Source of the DNA: Micropterus salmoides
Taxonomy: Eukaryota; Chordata; Actinopteri; Centrarchiformes; Centrarchidae
Assembly: GCF_014851395.1 (NCBI RefSeq)
Contig: NW_024041150.1
Location: 12,486,137 to 12,550,136 of the forward strand
Length of the DNA stretch: 64,000 bases
Reading direction: 5' to 3'
In this document: piece after piece, positions 24,128 to 33,960 of the stretch
Position numbering within the stretch: the stretch's first letter is position 1
Layout of the letters: each line of letters starts with the position of its first letter
Notes under the pieces: model-generated
What the model was told of the DNA's origin: nothing
The model's input: the letters and a program-made list of their open reading frames with translations, nothing else
The model's database searches: none
Position numbers and translations under genes: made by a program

Positions 24128-25014
24128 TAGCCGTGTTTCCATCAACGTTTTTTAATGCACATTTTGAAGTATCGCATTAGAAAAAAAAATCTTAATTTCG
24201 CAAAAAAAAAAAATACGCTCGCTTGAAGTGGTTTTTGCCTTTGTCAAAAAAGAGTAAATGCGCTAAATGGGAGATGGAAACACTTTTTCCAAATAAGTTC
24301 TGACGTAACTCACGGCTGATCAGCTGTTTCTACTGTCAGCGTCTTGCCTGATTGTGCAGAGTTCTGCACGCCTGCTGAGATTTCATGCACCTCGGATGCA
24401 GCTGGTAACGCTCATTTCTGCTGAGAAAAGAGGTGGATGCAGATCTCGGCAGGTAGCCTTCATCATCTGTTCTGCCGAATTACACTTATTACACAGAAGT
24501 ATGCATTCACCTTTAAGAAGTGAATGCATACTTCTGTGTAATAAGTGTAATACAATATTAATGACTCTAAAGGTTCATAAAATATATACTTCGAATCATT
24601 TATCACTATTGATGAACCCCACAAAGGATACTGTAGCGTTTAAAAGAATTATTTGGAGGTGCATGCAATTCTTGGGAGGCATGCAAAACTAGGCATAACA
24701 CCGGATATTCCCATAACGTACGGAGACATGGATTGTAGCAACTTGCCTGCTTGAAACACATTTCTGAGGACCTCTCTCCATTTTTCTAAGATCATTGGCC
24801 ATCGGATTTTGTTTCTGGTTTGGAACCCATACGTTTATGCAGCCATGTGTAACATCAACTACTAACGTAACTACGCTTGCTGTAGCCTGATTTATTCGCT
24901 CCAAACCAGCTGATGGAAACACATATTTCACAGTTTCTTTTTTTATTTCTTTTTTGCGACATTTCAAAAGTACGCTTAAAATTTGCATGACAGTTAGATG
25001 GAAACATGGCTTGT
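24128..25014. mobile_element. Short DNA transposon with long imperfect inverted ends
   Basis: The left end, AGCCGTGTTTCCATCAACG then TGCACATTTTGAAGTATCGC, pairs with the complement of the right end, AGCCATGTTTCCATCTAACT then TGCAAATTTTAAGCGTACTT and a GAAATGTCGC block. Homology covers about 60 bp at each end. No clear target duplication is left, so the superfamily is uncertain. The interior has no transposase. It contains a perfect 32-bp-arm palindrome (24479-24551), described separately. Confidence 0.7.
24479..24551. repeat. Perfect 32-bp inverted repeat with 9-nt loop
   Basis: The left arm 24479-24510 begins ATTACACTTATTACACAG, and its exact reverse complement is 24520-24551. The spacer is CTTTAAGAA. 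There is not one mismatch over 32 pairs, which marks it as recent compared with the degraded element around it. The frame running through it (24354-24692) is incidental. Confidence 0.97.
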
Positions 25015-26221
25015 GTTTAGCTTTACGCTCTGGAGCAAGGCTCTGGCATCCAAGCTCTGCATAAATCAGTCAGTTGTTGAAAGAAAACATAACGTCTCTG
25101 ACGTGCTGCTAACAAGCTAGCGTTAGCTGGCTGACTCTGAATGGGCAAGTGTCTGAAGTTCAGAAGGCCAGAGATACAGACTAGTTGAGGGCAGTGGCGC
25201 TGAGACACACTGACCTCGTCTGTGTGTCGGTGTTGCGCCACTGTTGCAGGGTAAACCAAGGATTATACTTTCCGCGTCCGCGAGTACATGAGGGTCTGCG
25301 TGACGAAAAAATGGACATCAAAGGGGGTACACGTACGGCCGCGTGCCTCATGTTTTTTATGACCGACTACGCTACCAGGGCACCAATCAATCTACTGCGC
25401 ATATGTGGAACGAGTCAACCAAGCTGACCCCAGAAAGAAGTATAAACAGAAGTAGTCCGCATCCGTGGTGTCCACAGCTATCCGTTTACAGGTTTGAAAT
25501 GGAATGGAAACATCCAACATGCTAACGCACATTAAACTTACATCATCCAGATGCCAATGACATCCAGATCCAGATCCAGATCACCGGGACGAAGAACCCA
25601 ACTCCTTATCCCCGCTGCTTTCAAGCCAATACTAGAAAATTATATATTTTAACTATATTTCAACAGCCTTTAGATGCAAAAACAGAGCAGGATGAATAAT
25701 CACTGAAGCAATTAGAATATTATATTAAATTACATTACCTTATCTAGCCAAGTATGAGTTGTTACTAATTATAACAACTCATACTGCGCTATTTATTTTG
25801 TATTGAGTTCTTAGTGCGACAAATATTGTATTAATTTTATGTTATCAGATTACAAACACACCCCAAAAATATATTGTATTGTATTATTGAATCATAAAGG
25901 AATTGCATGCCACAGTCTATCGGCCCAACCCTACCCTGGTCAAAGGCGAGCATACTCATCATTAGGCTACATTAGCCACTACTGGCATAACACACCCTCA
26001 TACTGGCAGGCAGTTAGAACCCTGGATATTTAGCATTTATTTCATTTATAATCCTACCTTGAATTCAACATGTTTCGTTATATTAGACATCAGATGTCTA
26101 TAAAGATTCTTCAACCAAGTCCAGTTGCCCTTGACTTTAACCTTCGTTGGATTAGACATCAGATTCTTTGTTTTATTACCATTACACGGGTAAGATCTGT
26201 GTCCAACATCTTCAAACTATA
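25015..26221. other. No gene seen; possible undelimited repeat at 25245-25520
   Basis: The stretch starting near CAAGGATTATACTTTCCGCG (about 25257) is unusually CpG-rich and resembles a fish MITE end, but I could not pair its ends. A short (CCAGAT)n run lies at 25561-25580. The rest is AT-rich. Confidence 0.4.
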
Positions 26222-26449
26222 CAAAAGTTGTGAATGTAAATGTTCTGTATTTGTATAGCGCCTTTCAACTACTCAAAGCGCTTTTGCACCACATCTGCAT
26301 TCCAACCAGCGTTCACACATTCAACAGCCACCAGGTTCAGTATCTTGCCCAAGGACACTCTGACATGCAGCCTAGAGGAGACGGGGATTGAACCACCAAC
26401 CTTCTGATTAACAGGCAACCCGCGCTACTTCCTGAGCCACAGCCACCCG
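26222..26449 (-). mobile_element. tRNA-derived SINE
   Basis: On the minus strand, starting near 26449, the sequence reads GGTGGCTGTGGCTCAGGAAG (A-box-like TGGCTCAGnnnGTAG), then GGTTGGTGGTTCAATCCCC (B-box-like GGTTCAATCC). A tRNA-unrelated body with GTCCTTGGGCAAGATACTGA follows, then an L2-type tail ending GGCGCTATACAAATACAG near 26222. Internal pol III promoter boxes followed by a LINE-type tail define a tRNA-derived SINE. It is not a functional tRNA gene because it lacks the acceptor and anticodon stem structure. No clear target duplication remains. Confidence 0.8.
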
Positions 26450-27367
26450 AATTGGAGCCATGGCATATAGGAGCACACTATCTAACAGTCGCAGACAGAT
26501 TGTAACTTTTACCAACAACATTAACCACAAGCTGCTCATCATCTGATGCAATAATTTTGAGCTATAACTAAATTTGCATCTAATACTGACATGTAATAGG
26601 GCTTTGATGGATTTGGTGTTGGTGGATAATGAAGGATAATTTCTGTGATTTTGTTTGCTCTTAGATCATTCTTATCCAGGCTACATCTTTCAAGAGTTTC
26701 CTTTACCCTAACACAAGGGAAAATAATCACACCACTTGTTTGAAATGTTACTTAATAATCTTTTCAAACCTAAACAATAAATGACTTTACAGGATGTTCT
26801 GTAGTGTTCAGCGTGGAGAAGTCTGCAGAGAGCAGCCTCTCTCTGTCTTACAGATCTCTTTTAGTCATGCTGCTCTGACATGAAACTTCTGAAATCTGAA
26901 TATGTAAGCCTCTATTTCTTGCAATACCCAGATATCAAGCCTACATGTTGCAGCACAGGTTTCCTCAGATGAGTGCTACAGTTCATGCAGTGAACAGTGA
27001 ATAACTGTTTTAAACAACTTTCAAAAGCAGGGGATTTTGTTGAACATCCTTTTATTAATTCTTGATTAATGGCGCTTAGGAAACAGCAGACGTGATATGC
27101 ACAGAAGTAGCTATAGCACATATTTAGTTGGTGTATTTTGTATTGACTGGAATAAGATTGAAAAAGACACCAGTATGTTGCCTGCTTTTTAACATTATAT
27201 TTGGTATGGGCTTTGCCCTCTAATGGCAAGGTAGGTGTAGCAACTCAAACCAAGGGGTACATTGTTGAAATTAAGTTGTTTTTCATAATCTGAGCTAGTG
27301 GGAGCATAGATGTTGAAATAAGATGTCTGAGAAAGGATCCTTGGACAACTCCACGTCATTTTGGTTT
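26450..27367. other. No gene seen
   Basis: AT-rich, with short chance frames on the minus strand. No repeat is recognised. Confidence 0.5.
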
Positions 27368-27856
27368 GCTCAGATTAGGGCTGGACGATATGGCCAAAAA
27401 CGTTATCATGATAAAAAGTTTCATATCTTTCGATATCGATAATTATCACGATAAGTATCAAATAGTTTTTTTTCTTTCAGGTTTAAAGGCTGATTTTTGC
27501 TCCTGAGTGAAAGTTGAAGAAACCTGATGGTAATTGTGGTTTAAACTTTTCTTTATGGTCAACACTTGATGCCAAACAGTGGATCACATCACAAATCTGA
27601 GATAGAACATTCAAAATATTTATGATAAAATCTTTGTCAACAAATATCTTTAAGTAAAATTAAGTAAAACCTTTTTCAGTCCTTTTTCCTCAACAGAATA
27701 AACATCGTAATAAGACAAATTAAGTCCTAATTTGTTTATGATTCAAGTGAATAAAATCATAAAAACATTTATTGAACATTTGTTATATTGTTATTGGAAA
27801 AAAATTATATTGCGATAATTATTGTTATTGTTTTATTGTCCAGCCCTAGCTCAGAT
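27368..27856. mobile_element. Non-autonomous hAT element with perfect 8-bp target duplication
   Basis: The element is 27376-27848 (473 bp). The left end TAGGGCTGGACGATATGGCC and the complement of the right end, TAGGGCTGGACAATAAAACA, are inverted. Both flanks are GCTCAGAT (27368-27375 and 27849-27856). The interior is AT-rich with GATA/TATCG motifs and no coding capacity. A truncated relative lies at 13737-13985. Confidence 0.92.
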
Positions 27857-28913
27857 GTATAGTTTCCAACAGACACAAAGTTGGTCAGAGGGTTTGTAGT
27901 CCAGGTTCCAGTGCTCGGGGTCTTGTGGTGCTGGTAATTGATCTGAGTCCAGGGTCCAGGCTAGTATTCTGCGGTCAAGACAAGGAAACACAAGTTACTC
28001 TCAATATCTCAAAAATACAGACAAGATTCAGAAAGTTCAGGGCTAGTTTAGCTGGCATGTGCTCATACTGAGGGGTACAACAATCCAGCAGGGACTGGAA
28101 CGTTGGTCTGGCTTTTATAGGTGAGTAGATTGCAGGATGTGGAACAGGTGCGCTAGATTGATGTGAGTAGACCAGAGCACTAGCGACCACGCCCACCAGC
28201 AGCCCCAGAGCTTGAGGGAGAGAACAGAAACACAGAGACAAACACAAAACCAAAACACACCAAGCACCCAGCAGACACACCAAAAAAAAGGGGAAAAAAC
28301 TACATTTACACGCATACAGGAAGGCAGCAGGAAGGCCAGGGTCACATTTGTGACATGTATTAAATAGTCTAGAGCTGCAATGATAAGTCAGTTCATCTAT
28401 TAGTTGATGGGCAACTATTTAGATTTTGAATAAAAGTGACAGATTAATAAGTCATATTACATGTATAGTAATTGTGCCCAGTGCTATGGAACTTGTTAGA
28501 AAGAGAGTCTGGAGTATTGATGTTATCCACAGAGAGTTTGTTTTGAGAAGGAAATGAACCTCATGGGTGAATTTATGTCCCTGTATTTATGTGATACAAA
28601 GTGACAATTTCATGCCCCCTCTTGTTGGCATCATTTGAAGGTCATCTAGTGTAATCTCACATAGCCTGTTGAGTTTGGGCTGATAGTGCTGGTGTTGGCT
28701 CAGAGTGGAGGAATTTGATTCATGTTAATACCTTCAAGGAGGTGCTGGGGATTTCAATGCCACTGTGGCATCCAGATTCTCACACTACAGTTCATCTAAG
28801 GGAGGTTATAGTATGTTCCTCAAGGTTGCCAGTGGCTCATTAATGAAATCAACACTTTTCAGGGCAGAAATTACCTTTCAGTCATTAAGTACAGGCTGCA
28901 ATCCCTTTCTGGG
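27857..28913. other. No gene seen; possible degraded repeat 27870-28345
   Basis: The part 27870-28345 is rich in CAGACA/CACAAA and CCAGGGTCCAGG motifs and resembles the 38850-39430 stretch in composition, so both may derive from the same kind of fish repeat. I could not define its ends. The minus-strand hydrophobic Cys/Leu-rich frames here come from these CA-rich runs. Confidence 0.35.
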
Positions 28914-29413
28914 CTTCAAGTCTTCTTCAACACAGCATGATGTTCATTTAGTAAATTATGGTCCCATTTAGAGGAAAATAGATGATAAAGCCAGGTATGC
29001 TTTAGGGGCTGGCTGCGTGATTGACTACAGTTACTACCACCACGTTGGCTGTTAATTTTTTCCGGTAAATACTTTTTTTTAAGCCTGATTTTCCAATTAA
29101 GTGAATTAAGTTCCCAATTAACAGTTAATGTGAATAACGGATGCACAGTGCGAAACCAAGCTAGATAGTTAGAGTGCTAGCTTAGTATGGTGTTTGAAAT
29201 GTCCATTCACCAGCAAACTGAGTTTGAAGGGGATCAAATTCATGGCCACGTCACCCCTCCCCCCCAGCTCCACCCTCTTGTTCAAATGTGGTCACTTCTG
29301 GTTCCAAAAAACAAGATGGCGACCGCCAAATGCCAAACTCAAGGCTTAAAAATGGTATTCCACAAACCAGTGGGTGACATCACGGTGACTATGTTGACTT
29401 GGTTTGTACAGTC
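28914..29413 (+). repeat. Interspersed repeat, family A (copy 2)
   Basis: It matches 47580-48092 in order: TTCAAGTCTTCTTCAACACA, ATGATGTTCATTTAGTAAATT, ATGGTCCCATTTA, GATTGAC, GGTCACTTCTGGTT, AACTCAAGGCTT, CCACAAACCAGTGGGTGAC and the terminal GTACAGTCTAGGG. The 6011-6245 copy is its reverse complement over the right half. A LINE 3' end follows directly at about 29414. Confidence 0.75.
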
Positions 29414-29915
29414 TAGGGTCCAGAACTCACCAGAAACTCCAGTTGTGTTGCGTTCCCTCCACTGGCTTCCTGTTTATTACAAAATCTTACTTTTAACTTT
29501 TAAATGCCTTAATGGATTGGCTCCATTGTACTTAACAGAGCTTCTTCATGTTCATACTCCAGCTAGAATGCTGAGTTCCGCCAATCTCCTCCTCCTGGAT
29601 GTACCTAGAAGCAGACTTAAAACCAGAGGCCCTAACCTATGGAACAACCTGCCAGTCCAGATCAGAACCGCCCCAACTCTTGAACGTTTTAAATCACTTT
29701 AAAAACACATCTCTTTTCTTTGGCATTTCTTTTGAGTTAAGTCTGTTATTATTCCTGGCAATTTTAATATCACTATATATTGTATACTGTATATTATAAT
29801 GTTTTATTGCTATGCTTTTACTGTGTAAGTACTGTCTTGTTGTTGTATTTTAACCTGTGAAGCACCTTGGTTGTTTTAAGTGTGCTTTATAAATAAAATT
29901 GATATTGATATTGAT
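29414..29915 (+). pseudogene. 3' end of an L2/CR1-like LINE
   Basis: From 29414 a frame encodes the conserved C-terminal signature of fish L2/CR1-like ORF2: LRSLHWLPVYYKILLLTFKC, NGLAPLYLTELL, VPRSRLKTRGPNLWNNLPV and ERFKSL, ending in a stop near 29702. A 3' UTR follows with the typical tail GTGAAGCACCTTGG..., then GTGCTTTATAAATAAAATTG and (GATATT)n at about 29900-29914. The 5' part with endonuclease and catalytic motifs is absent, as expected for a 5'-truncated insertion. The upstream portion of the same open frame (29187-29413) belongs to family A repeat, so the frame is a fortuitous fusion. Confidence 0.85.
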
Positions 29916-31214
29916 GAGGCAGATTCATAAAGCTACAGGATAATGCTCAATTTGAAATATTTTAAAGTGACCTGGATGCGCCTTCGCAAAAATCCTCTCC
30001 ACAATGGCTGAATTGGCATCCAATCCCGTCCACTTCTGTGTCTTTCTGTTGACTTTTTTATGCAGTTACGTCACTGCTAAATTTGCCTCATGTTCTGACT
30101 GAACAGCGTATGAAGTAGACCAATTAACAGTTCTGGGATTTAATCCACTGATTACCAAACTGGGATTTTAGTAGTCAGTGTCTTAACATCTTACGGTCCC
30201 CTCAACTCAAGGTACTTGCTGATACTGAGTACTGAATCTGTATACCTCACTGCATGGAACTCATTGGAATCCTTTTTATGTAAGTAACATGAGGCCAGGG
30301 ATCACTGTAGCACTAAAAACTGAGTGGGTGGCCTGAATGAATGGAACTGAGTTATTCTATAATTATGACAAAGAAACTGCTGATCATCATCATGTCATGC
30401 CGATTCCAGATCTGCTCAGTAAGGTCAGTATACTGTTCTGGCTTGATAGCAACAATGACATAAATTTGATAAAATTAATAGGTCTGTGTTTCTTTTTGAA
30501 TTCTTGAATTCCACTGGTTGGGCGCTATTGTGGACGCTGGTTAAAACGACCTATGTTGTCGTTTAGATTGGAGGACTTGTTGGAATTACTCTAGGTGAAG
30601 AGCTCCTCATAAACTGTGAGTGCAGTATTAATTAGAAGGGCCGAATGACCCACCAGGGGCCATGCAGCAAAAATGAGCTGTGGGCTCACATGTGGCCATA
30701 AAGGAGTCCTACAGATTTCTTGCTATATTTCAGAGATGCAAAAATGCATTTCAGATGTCATAATTCTATTGCTCTGACATTATGTATATACACTGCATGT
30801 CTGCAGCTTAATTACATGGCCTACGGGGAATTGATAACACATGCTGTCATTCGTCCCTGTCCCATCCATCAGAGCTATTCCCTCCCCTCCCACTCTGTGC
30901 TGTCAGTTAGGGGGGACTGATGTTCAGCAGACCTTGAGGTAAAGGTTGTTATTGCCCAGCAGCCAGTGGGGTTGAGCCCTTATAACAGCATGAGGATACT
31001 CTGTATTTTGTCCACCACACAGTGGATCAATAGCACTGATGAGGGGCCTGTCTGCTGGATGCTGCATAAGCACGGTGATGACAGTCAATTCCATCAGGTT
31101 CTCTAGTCTTATGAACTGGTTAACACTCTTCATCATCACACACATGCATGCTGGCTTTGCCTTGTAGCTGCACATGGGCATCAGCCAGTTGAACAGTGTG
31201 GAATGAGTTGTGTC

Positions 31215-31235
31215 TGTGTGTGTGTGTGTGTGTGT
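31215..31235. repeat. (TG)n microsatellite
   Basis: A short perfect dinucleotide tract of about 21 bp. Confidence 0.95.
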
Positions 31236-32581
31236 AGACAAGATTAGTTGGCAGGAAATGTTGGAAATTTCTGCTGAGTGAATGCATGAAAGAATTTCTT
31301 TGAGGAGTTCATGCTTTTCTCCTCAATATTGTTTCACTTAAAAAAGGTATTTTAGGAATGGGAATGTTATGACTCAACAGCTAAATATAGCACGTAAATC
31401 ATTCTGGAAATGTAAGGGACTGTATGAAACTGATTTGGGGACGTGGTCAGAAAATGGAGAGTATATTGTATTTGTTCTTGTGGAACGTAGTGTAGTCTTA
31501 CTGTTTTAGGAGAGCAGGCTTTTTTTTCAAAGCTGCTGCTTTGGTTTGACCGCACCTGAATTCTCTGCTACAAAGTTAGCGCTAATGGGAGAGATTACTT
31601 CTCACACTATAAAAGCCGTTTGTGCTGGTGCTACATTTACTCATTTTTGCTTACCGGCAATTATCACATGCTCTTTCCTGCCCTCTCCATATCAGGATCT
31701 CTGGGGACCACGCGACGCTCACCTCTTCCCGCTCTCAGCTAATCTGTCTCAGCGGAGACAGAGCAGGGATAAGCTCTTTGCCTTTCTTGCAACCGTGTGC
31801 AGAAAGAAGCCTGTCAAAGTTCTTTTTCGTGAACCAACCAATCACAGCCTGGAGCAGGCGGGACATTAAAGTTGTTGTTCTGTATGCACGGTTTTTAAGT
31901 TAGTACTTTGCATGAACAAATGAGAGACTAACCACCATGTAGAGTATTTTTCTTGCACAATAATTTAATGACTGAAAACAACCCACAAAAATGGAACAGA
32001 TAGATCCAAATAAAGTGTAGTATATTGTTAAAGTGTAAATATATTATTACACTTACATAATACTTTTTATTTAATGTTATAATATTTATTAATACACTAA
32101 TTTATACTCTTTACTCCTGTAGGTTGTGGATATATTTTGTTCATCAAAGGGTCAGAAATAACAAGAAAATGCGTAGATTTCGGTCATAAGGCAACTCATT
32201 GTCTTTACTGTACAGATCATGTTTATTGTCGTGCAGAGTCACCCCCCAAAGCCCCATTCTGAGCCAGGAAAAACCCTGGCAAAATGTAGGCCAAATGAAT
32301 TTCAGTTGTAATGTCCACATGTAAATTTTTTTTATTTTAGAACAATGTGTTACAATGCCTTTCCATGATATCAGCTTAGGTTTAAAATGTGACACATCTC
32401 ACCCCAGAGAGAGTGGCTGTATTTGGGCGAGGCTGAGTTTGCCGTCCTACTAGGTGGAGGGACCAGGACTGTTAAAAACACTGTAATTTAATCCACTTTC
32501 ATTCACTGCCATTACACTGCATTACATGATTTGTGTTAACTTGTCCTTGCAATGTGAAATCAATTACCCTTGGTTGCATTA

Positions 32582-32602
32582 CCCCCCCCCCCCCCCCCCC
32601 CC
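32582..32602. repeat. Poly-C tract (21 C)
   Basis: A homopolymer run. Its exact length is prone to sequencing and assembly error. Confidence 0.9.
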
Positions 32603-33198
32603 ATAAAAAAACAAAGGCAAAACATCCAAGGGCAACAACTCTGTCTATTGCAGTTTCTTCTGATAAAATGGCCCAGGCTTAGCTCTCCCCCAATGCCGCT
32701 GGGTGCTCTAATCTCATGATGGAATATTCAGAGGAGAAATTAGATTAGCATTTTAGTAGCGCCGCTAATCCAGGCTGGGTTTCAGCTCGAGGCTTAGCTT
32801 GGGTGCTGCTGCACTGCCAGATGTATGGTATAGTTGTGCTGCAGATGACTCACACTCAAACACTCACATGTCATTAACACTTGGGCAGAGGCCAAATGCT
32901 CAAAATGCTAACAAGATGAATGGGATAGTCTTTTGGGAAAATGTGTAAGGCCTGTGCTGGCTGTGATCTTCATCTTTGGTTTGTGTGTCCACCCTAAAGT
33001 GTGCTGGAAAACATTTTGTTACTTCATCTGGATCCTTAGAGCCTAGGAGTGGTGTATCTGTGTTATTCATCCCGATGCTTTGATTTCAGATCCATCGTGT
33101 ATGTATCTGTAAAAATGTTTTTATTGTACTGTCTTAAAGTATATGAGTGTTGTGTTTTTGTTAAGCATCTTCTGTCTAATTTAAACAGACTAGTAAAC

Positions 33199-33330
33199 AC
33201 AGGGCTGGGTACGAAACCTCAATACTTTTTTGAGAACTGACTAAAATGTTGAAGTAGCTTAGCAGGTACTGAAAGCAGTCATCAAAGTCTTGTCAGATTT
33301 GTTAATGTTAATTAAGATTTGATTAGAAAA
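33199..33330 (+). mobile_element. Left-end fragment of a hAT-like element
   Basis: ACAGGGCTGGGTACGAAACC, followed by TCAATACTTTTTTGAGAAC, resembles the left terminus of a fish hAT element with CAGGGYTGGGTACCG-type ends. No right end is found, so it is truncated. The right limit is a guess. Confidence 0.4.
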
Positions 33331-33539
33331 AACGTTTTCCAATTGTATACTATAATGCCTGCTTTATTGCTGCTTGTTTTCAGTTAATGTTTGACAACTT
33401 TTGGCTTCTTTTGTTCGGTCCTCTGTGGTTACTGTGAGTGCTGGCTTTACATCATCATCTGAGGGCGTATGTTTGTTTTCAATCCGTGTAGTTCAGTATC
33501 ATTTTCTGAGTCCCTCTCTTTCTCCATCCCTCTGCACAG

Positions 33540-33582
33540 ACTGCTGATTTGAAGCAGTTGGTGTTCCTGGAGGCCTTGTGGT
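33540..33582 (+). CDS. Weak candidate internal exon ending in a (GT)n tract
   Basis: A long pyrimidine tract and CAG acceptor (CTCCATCCCTCTGCACAG, ending 33539) precede an open phase-0 segment that starts TADLKQLVFLEAL. Phase 0 is what exon 1 (9800-9886) requires. The only nearby donors are GT dinucleotides inside the (GT)n run at 33581-33600. Ending at 33582 would leave phase 1, which the exon at 63737 needs; ending at 33580 would leave phase 2. The frame stays open to 33938, so no clear 3' edge exists. I do not recognise the peptide. It could equally be chance. Confidence 0.2.
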
Positions 33583-33600
33583 GTGTGTGTGTGTGTGTGT
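33581..33600. repeat. (GT)10 microsatellite
   Basis: A perfect dinucleotide tract directly after the candidate exon at 33540. Confidence 0.95.
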
Positions 33601-33872
33601 TTGCTGCCACTCTTCATATCCTGTTAGATCAGCTCAGGCGTCCTCCTCATCTTTGTGCAGCTCTGGGTCTTCATGTTGTTGCAGAGTCTCTGTGGTTGCA
33701 GCTGCTTGGTGAAACTGATGATGATGTAATGGTTTGGACGTCTCTCCAAAAGTTAATTAGCTCTCAATACACTTGTCGACAATTCACTGTGTGTTTGTGG
33801 GGTGGGGGTGGGGTTCTAATTTCCTTTTACCCTGGAATACAAAATCTATTTTTTAGCATGTATGCAAGGAAA

Positions 33873-33960
33873 GGCAAGTTTATTTGTATAGCACATTTCA
33901 ACAAAAAGGCAGTTCAAAGTACTTTACATAAATCATAAATCAAAAAACCATTTAAATACA
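33873..33960 (-). repeat. L2-type LINE/SINE 3'-tail remnant
   Basis: GCAAGTTTATTTGTATAGCA, then CATTTCAACAAAAAGGCAGTT and CAAAGTACTTTACATAA, is the reverse complement of the 3' tail of fish L2-derived elements. Confidence 0.6.

Larger units (their letters stand above)
29916..33198. other. Intronic sequence; no exon or transposon recognised
   Basis: Contains the (TG)n tract at 31215-31235 and the poly-C tract at 32582-32602, listed separately. The overlapping frames at 31546-31903 have no domain. A homeodomain-site-like cluster at 32738-32771 is discussed as a finding. Confidence 0.45.

Noticed and set aside
26222..26449. A tRNA gene on the minus strand
   Set aside because: The A-box- and B-box-like words are present, but the cloverleaf is not, and a LINE-type tail follows. 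It is a tRNA-derived SINE.
29187..29702. A 171-codon plus-strand frame as a host gene
   Set aside because: The left part is a non-coding repeat and the right part is LINE ORF2 C-terminus.
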